Source: Candidatus Sulfotelmatobacter sp. (GTDB taxonomy: Bacteria > Acidobacteriota > Terriglobia > Terriglobales > Acidobacteriaceae). Taken from it: a stretch of 56,087 bases of DNA. The first letter of the stretch is position 1, and each line of letters starts with the position of its first letter. Shown one piece after another: positions 49,571-56,087 of the stretch. The position numbers were made by a program, and so were the translations under genes. The notes beneath the pieces were generated by a model. That model was given only the letters and a program-made list of their open reading frames with translations, had not been told where the DNA came from and searched no databases. The DNA is taken from contig JASHQM010000011.1 of the NCBI GenBank assembly GCA_030039165.1, forward strand, positions 1 to 56,087, read 5' to 3'.

Positions 49571-52048
49571 TCAGGGCTTTACAGCCAACAGGTTAAAGCT
49601 GCAGTTATTTCCCGTGAAGCAGAAGCTATTAGTGGAGTTAGGCAAGGGCGTGAACGCGGTTTGGAATTCGTCGCCCAGCAGGGCCGTGTTGAGCTGGTGA
49701 AGCAATCCATCGGAACCGGCCACATAGATCAGAGTGCCGTCGACCGTCATGCTTGCTGCAACGGGAGTGGCGTTATTGATGAGTGGAATCTTCACGACGG
49801 ACGCGGTGTTGAAGTTGTAGACGAGAACTCCCTGATCGCTGGTAACGATGTAAGCCTGGGTGGCGCTGGGCGCCACAAAAAAGGCGATGGGTTGGAATGT
49901 TCCCTGGTTGATGGCGATGTGAAAAGGTAGAAAGGAAGTACCTGTCAGAGTGCTGGCACTCGCAACCGGCAGCGGGCATAGTGACGTATAGTTCGTGGGG
50001 AAGAAGGAGGTGTTCGTGGCGATGACATCGATGCCGGTGCTCGCACCGTTGCCGATGTTATCGAGCCCTATAAAAAAGTCGAGGCCTGTGGGATTGAGAT
50101 TGGAAGGGATAGGGGTATTTCCAAACAGGCCGCCGAGCGGAATGTTTCCCCCGGGCACCATGGTTAGAAATTGAGGCGGAGAAGTTAGAGCCGTCGCAGA
50201 GAGACCGGTGATCAGGGAATTGTCGCAGGTGTTATAGGCGGCAAGGCTGCCCGAGGCAGCTCCGCCTGCGAGCAGAGCGAATGTTCCGCTGCCGTTGAAA
50301 ACAATTTGCGTTGCAGGGGTGGGTAAAGGCACAGTCAGTGGCTGCAGGAATTGCATCGTGGAGTACGAATACAGGCTGGTGCCGCCGTCAGCGAGGATGT
50401 AGGCTTCCAGGCCATCGGGAGAAAATGTGGCCGCGATGGCGCCATTGAGATTCAGCGGAATGGTCGAGGCCGAGGAAGCATTGCTGGTCGACGTCGGAGC
50501 AGTATTCACGACATAAACCTGATTGGGGCTGGAGACGGTATCCGAAAAAATTGCCGAGTTTCCGTTGGGCGCAATCGCCAGCACTTTTCCGGTGACCAAA
50601 CCGAGCGGCGTTCCGGGAGCCGCGAGAGAGGTAAAGGGGCTCGACGAAGTTCCGAAATTCGTGGGATTGGCCGTGAAAGCGCCGAATTGACTGCCCACGT
50701 AGACCTTGTCTCCGGCGAGATCGTACATCAGGGAGTTCGGCGGAGCCGGCAACTGGAAGCCGGCGCTGGGAAGGTTGGTCGCGCTGGAAACGTTGTATAT
50801 GCCGACCGTGCAGAGTTCTTCCCCGGAGCAGTCCTGGCTGCTGGCAATCACGCTCGCGGTCGAAGGAGCTCCGGTTACGATGCCGGAGATTGCGGTTACT
50901 GGATAAAGCGGCTGCGGAATGTATGGCGCTTTTAAATTGGCCGGATTAAGCGGAAACCCAACATTACACGCCGGCGGAGTACAGGTTGCAGTGATTGAAC
51001 CAGCGCCCGGCTGAGCCGTAGTCACGTTGCAAGTTAAGTTGTTGTTGCAGGAAGTGGGCACGGAAAGCGCTGCGGGTTCCGAAGAAGACCACGTCAGTCC
51101 GGGTTTGGGCACGATGCAGCCCTGTACGTCAACTGCGTAGGCGGTGACCGTTTCACTCGTTCCCTTGGGGACCACAAAGTTTGAGGTTGTGCCTTGCTGC
51201 TGCCCCGATACTCCAAGTACCAAAGCGATGCACTGCACATTGCAGCTTTCAATATTGAAGGGCTGGCTGTACGCACCTGAGGCTGAGGCAATGACCTCCG
51301 TTTGCCCGGGGATGTTGGAAGTTACCGTCGCCTGATTCGTCGGAACGTTATAGGCATTAACTGTCACGATGGGTGTGATGGTCACGGCGTTAAGCGTCGA
51401 TGTGGTCCACGTGAATGTTCCGACGGAGGCAGTCATGTCGTTTCCGGCCGAGTCGTAGGCCGTGGCTTGAAGAGTTTCGACCTGGTTCTGCGACAGGCAC
51501 TGGCAGGTGAAGGCACCTTGGGCATTCGTGCTGCAATTCCCGGAGTTGAAGGGAAGATCGCATGCCAATGGCAGTTGCTGGCTTGGGCAGGCGGGTGGCG
51601 CGGAGTTGACTGGAGGAACGATACTGACCTGAACGCTGGCGATGGGCGGGTGAACAAAAAAGAGAGTGGGTGGGCTGGTCACACTCAAGGCTGAAGCGGT
51701 CACCTGGGCCAGGCCCTCGGGTCCGGGGCTGCAAACGGTGTAGGCCGGAGCGTTCCAGGTGCCAGCGCAGGCATAGCCTGTGGGCGAGACATCGAGGGTA
51801 CTAGGATTGCTGGAGTTGAAAGTAAACACCACATTAACGGTCTTGTTGGTGTCATTAACCGCACTGGCGACAAGCTGCATGGCGGTTCCCGCCTGAATGG
51901 AGAAGCTGGGATTGGGGGTGAGGGTTATGATTGTCGGAATGCCAGAGACCGGGGCAGAGGACTTTTTCCCACCGCAAGCCGGGAAGAATAAGGAGAGTGA
52001 AATTGCGGCAACGACGCTCGCCCACGAAACGAAACCCGACCTCACCAT
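49571..52048 (-). CDS. Large lipoprotein with Ig-like part and beta-propeller
   Basis: An 825-residue lipoprotein with Cys25 after F-P-A. The N-terminal half (about 35-430) has Big-2/Ig-like modules (IITLTPNPSFSIQAGTAMQL and a Cys-rich insertion CDLPFNSGNCSTNAQGAFTC). The second half (about 440-810) is a propeller with blades such as YDLAGDKVYVGSQFG, AATFSPDGLEAYILADGG and ASMTVDGTLIYVAGSDG. It is close in style to the other acidobacterial surface propellers in the window. No enzymatic motif is seen. It may bind or present ligands at the cell surface. Confidence 0.78.
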   Translation of the reverse strand: MVRSGFVSWASVVAAISLSLFFPACGGKKSSAPVSGIPTIITLTPNPSFSIQAGTAMQLVASAVNDTNKTVNVVFTFNSSNPSTLDVSPTGYACAGTWNAPAYTVCSPGPEGLAQVTASALSVTSPPTLFFVHPPIASVQVSIVPPVNSAPPACPSQQLPLACDLPFNSGNCSTNAQGAFTCQCLSQNQVETLQATAYDSAGNDMTASVGTFTWTTSTLNAVTITPIVTVNAYNVPTNQATVTSNIPGQTEVIASASGAYSQPFNIESCNVQCIALVLGVSGQQQGTTSNFVVPKGTSETVTAYAVDVQGCIVPKPGLTWSSSEPAALSVPTSCNNNLTCNVTTAQPGAGSITATCTPPACNVGFPLNPANLKAPYIPQPLYPVTAISGIVTGAPSTASVIASSQDCSGEELCTVGIYNVSSATNLPSAGFQLPAPPNSLMYDLAGDKVYVGSQFGAFTANPTNFGTSSSPFTSLAAPGTPLGLVTGKVLAIAPNGNSAIFSDTVSSPNQVYVVNTAPTSTSNASSASTIPLNLNGAIAATFSPDGLEAYILADGGTSLYSYSTMQFLQPLTVPLPTPATQIVFNGSGTFALLAGGAASGSLAAYNTCDNSLITGLSATALTSPPQFLTMVPGGNIPLGGLFGNTPIPSNLNPTGLDFFIGLDNIGNGASTGIDVIATNTSFFPTNYTSLCPLPVASASTLTGTSFLPFHIAINQGTFQPIAFFVAPSATQAYIVTSDQGVLVYNFNTASVVKIPLINNATPVAASMTVDGTLIYVAGSDGLLHQLNTALLGDEFQTAFTPLPNSTNSFCFTGNNCSFNLLAVKP

Positions 52049-52221
52049 ACACCCTTCTTCGTTGCCTCGCCTAAAGGCGGGCTAACGGCTAAATGAAATG
52101 GAAAAGCTGTAGTGTAGAGAATGGAGACGGATTCAGCAAGCTGAAGGCGTCTGGGTGGTGGGATGCGGAGCGGCGGTCTATAGTTACCCCGGGGCTGTGA
52201 TTAAGAGCGAGGCTGACAAGA

Positions 52222-52428
52222 ATGAAGCTTAAGCTGAACCCGGACGCGAGGATATTTCTTCCTTTCCTTGCTGTGGCCTCGGCACTGCGACTCGCATTCG
52301 ACATTCAACACGGCAATTGGGCTTTTGCCAGAGGATTGCTGTCTTTCTTTGACTGGCTCTTCCCGTGTGTCGCGTTGTCTGGCGTCGTCGCATTTTTCTG
52401 GCGCCTGTTTCGAACTAAAACTTATTGA
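52222..52428 (+). CDS. Small membrane protein
   Basis: A 68-residue protein with two possible hydrophobic segments: IFLPFLAVASALRLAF and FFDWLFPCVALSGVVAFFW. A basic end RLFRTKTY follows. ATG 52222 has GACAAG upstream. It diverges from the large lipoprotein. No family is recognised, and it could be a chance frame. Confidence 0.4.
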   Translation: MKLKLNPDARIFLPFLAVASALRLAFDIQHGNWAFARGLLSFFDWLFPCVALSGVVAFFWRLFRTKTY

Positions 52429-52465
52429 TGCGGGTCGGTTAAAGGCCTAATTGAGAAATAAGAAT

Positions 52466-52495
52466 TTGACGATCGTTCGATTTCATTGCTATATT
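52466..52495 (+). promoter_or_regulatory. Sigma70-type promoter of the str operon
   Basis: TTGACG at 52466-52471 and TATATT at 52490-52495 are separated by 18 bases, both 5/6 matches to consensus. It lies 441 bases before rpsL and is the best promoter in the window by eye. Transcription would start near 52502. Confidence 0.65.
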
Positions 52496-52935
52496 TGAAA
52501 GGTTCCGCGAGTTAACCCAGGCTTGCTGTGTGCCGCGCGATTCGGGTTGCCGGTTTGCGACGGCAGAGTTTGAGAAATGCCTTTCCGGCCGGTAACGGCT
52601 GGGAACTTTCCTCGCTGAAACGCTCCTGCGCCGCCTTTCGCCCTTTCAATGAGGGCCGCTGTTAGTCGGCGGTTTGCGAAAGGATATGCAGGGCAGAGCT
52701 GGCGATACGGAGCACCCCCGGAATGTGGCCGGGTGCCACCGTCGGCGGCAAAGAACCTAGACCAAAATCTCTTCCCGCAATGCGCGGGGAGAAGTATGGC
52801 GGGCGAAGCTGGCCTGCCAGCCGTGGGTGCGTGCTGTCTGGCTGGGAGATTCGAGATCGGCGCGCGGCAGCGTAAGCCCGCCCTGAACTCTAGACGGGTC
52901 AAGTTGGGATGCATTGAACTGAGGAGCATCGCATA
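52496..52935 (+). promoter_or_regulatory. Long 5' leader of the str operon
   Basis: About 430 bases of leader before rpsL with no gene called. Visible structure is a CCAGCC...GGCTGG stem at 52817-52845 and a GCACCC...GGGTGC stem near 52711-52735. In other bacteria str-operon mRNA is controlled by ribosomal protein S7, usually through structures inside the operon, so a leader structure here would be a candidate regulatory site. No known motif was matched with confidence. Confidence 0.35.
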
Positions 52936-53313
52936 GTGCCTACATTTAATCAGTTGGTGGCGAAGGGACGCAGGCGTCCTCGCTATAAGACGGCGAGTCC
53001 GGCACTGCAGGGGTGTCCGCAGAAAAGGGGAGTTTGCACCCGCGTGTATACCCAGACGCCGAAAAAGCCGAACTCTGCACTGCGTAAAGTAGCGCGCGTG
53101 CGGTTGACGAACGGAATTGAAGTGACCACCTATATCCCCGGCGTAGGCCACAATTTGCAGGAGCACTCGATTGTGCTGATCCGCGGCGGCCGCGTGAAAG
53201 ACCTGCCGGGCGTGCGCTATCACGTAATTCGCGGAACGCTGGATGCGGTGGGCGTGGCCAACCGCCAGCAAGGGAGATCGAAGTACGGCGCGAAGAGAGC
53301 GAAGAAGGCTTAG
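52936..53313 (+). CDS. rpsL: 30S ribosomal protein S12
   Basis: A 125-residue S12 of normal length and sequence: [19 protein letters not shown] at the start, [20 protein letters not shown] in the decoding centre, the PGVRYH motif with the Asp of KDLPG that is often beta-methylthiolated, and the basic tail [13 protein letters not shown]. The start is GTG with GAGGAG about nine bases upstream. It is the first gene of the str operon, with rpsG and fusA following. Confidence 0.97.
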   Translation: MPTFNQLVAKGRRRPRYKTASPALQGCPQKRGVCTRVYTQTPKKPNSALRKVARVRLTNGIEVTTYIPGVGHNLQEHSIVLIRGGRVKDLPGVRYHVIRGTLDAVGVANRQQGRSKYGAKRAKKA

Positions 53314-53327
53314 GCGTCGTTAGCCAA

Positions 53328-53375
53328 CGAAAAGCAGGTTCCTCACCCGCGCTTCGCGCGTGTTCGGAATGACAG
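53328..53375 (+). repeat. TTCGGAATGAC-type repeat, copy B
   Basis: AAAGCAGGTTCCTCACCCGC then GCTTCGCGCGTGTTCGGAAT, about 85 percent like copy A by eye. It sits in the 87-base gap between rpsL and rpsG, so it would be transcribed inside the str operon. Confidence 0.7.
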
Positions 53376-53382
53376 AGTTTGA

Positions 53383-53874
<492 letters not shown>

Positions 53875-53883
53875 AGGAATTGA

Positions 53884-53911
53884 GTAATTGAGTGATCGGG
53901 TAATTGAGTGA
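53884..53911 (+). repeat. Short tandem repeat between rpsG and fusA
   Basis: GTAATTGAGTGA occurs at 53884-53895 and again at 53900-53911, 16 bases apart. A further partial ATTGAG copy is at 53879. The rest of the 115-base gap holds AT-rich, repeat-like sequence (ATCGCCAAATCGCTAAATC). The repeat would be transcribed with the operon. Confidence 0.6.
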
Positions 53912-53989
53912 CATCGGGATTTTCAATCCCAAAATCACACGATCGCCAAATCGCTAAATCAGTTGGAGCCCAGAAAGTAGAAAAGAGTC

Positions 53990-56077
<2,088 letters not shown>

Positions 56078-56087
56078 CTGCACGCCC

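Overview
The window looks like a chromosomal segment of an acidobacterium (Acidobacteriota, probably class Terriglobia, near the Koribacter/Sulfotelmatobacter group). This is inferred from protein styles, not from a marker tree. The clues are many large exported proteins with Big-1-like or ASH-like modules, beta-propeller lipoproteins, an LptF-LptG fusion, families of short GC-rich intergenic hairpins, and dispersed repeats whose translation gives the well-known CHPERSEG artefact. No rRNA, tRNA, CRISPR array, prophage or insertion sequence was seen.

Layout. 0.1-2.9 kb: a tight mazG / GNAT / menC-like (OSBS/NSAR) operon with 4-base start-stop overlaps. 3.1-10.3 kb: exported proteins, a bactofilin with a methyltransferase-like partner, and an ABC exporter with a methyltransferase. 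10.3-13.2 kb: a Cpx-like locus (Spy/CpxP-like protein divergent from a response regulator and sensor kinase). 13.4-23.6 kb: envelope genes, namely a propeller lipoprotein, fused LptFG, DedA, two paralogous outer-membrane barrel proteins, DoxX, and an aromatic-rich exported protein behind a 20-codon leader reading frame. 24-39.3 kb: an exported-protein island with a beta-helix protein, a PQQ-like propeller with three Big-1 modules, an SGNH hydrolase with four Big-1 modules, a large exported protein, a membrane GIDE-domain protein, an amino-acid permease and a GH9 cellulase-like enzyme.

39.8-49.5 kb: a TPR-GAF-degenerate GGDEF protein; a scattered C4 acyl-CoA gene set (thiolase, 3-hydroxyacyl-CoA dehydrogenase, crotonase); a GIY-YIG nuclease bracketed by repeats; a RelE/RHH toxin-antitoxin pair with a palindromic operator; and ribH-nusB. 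Two genes here (42.4-42.8 kb and 47.0-47.4 kb) are each interrupted by one extra base in a four-base homopolymer. 49.6-52.4 kb: a large lipoprotein and a small membrane protein. 52.4-56.1 kb: the str operon start (rpsL, rpsG, fusA) behind a good sigma70-type promoter and a leader of about 430 bases.

How the genes work together: the envelope dominates. LPS export (LptFG, possibly the ABC exporter), envelope stress sensing (Cpx-like), cytoskeletal scaffolding (bactofilin) and extracellular polysaccharide attack (GH9, SGNH, beta-helix) recur through the window, with ordinary housekeeping genes at both ends. I did not find a clear wholly new multi-gene system. The best candidates for a second look are the GNAT-NSAR operon, the domain block shared by the adjacent PQQ and SGNH proteins, the degenerate GGDEF sensor, the leader reading frame at 20.85 kb, and the RibH gene whose start is unclear and whose C-terminus runs into a repeat.
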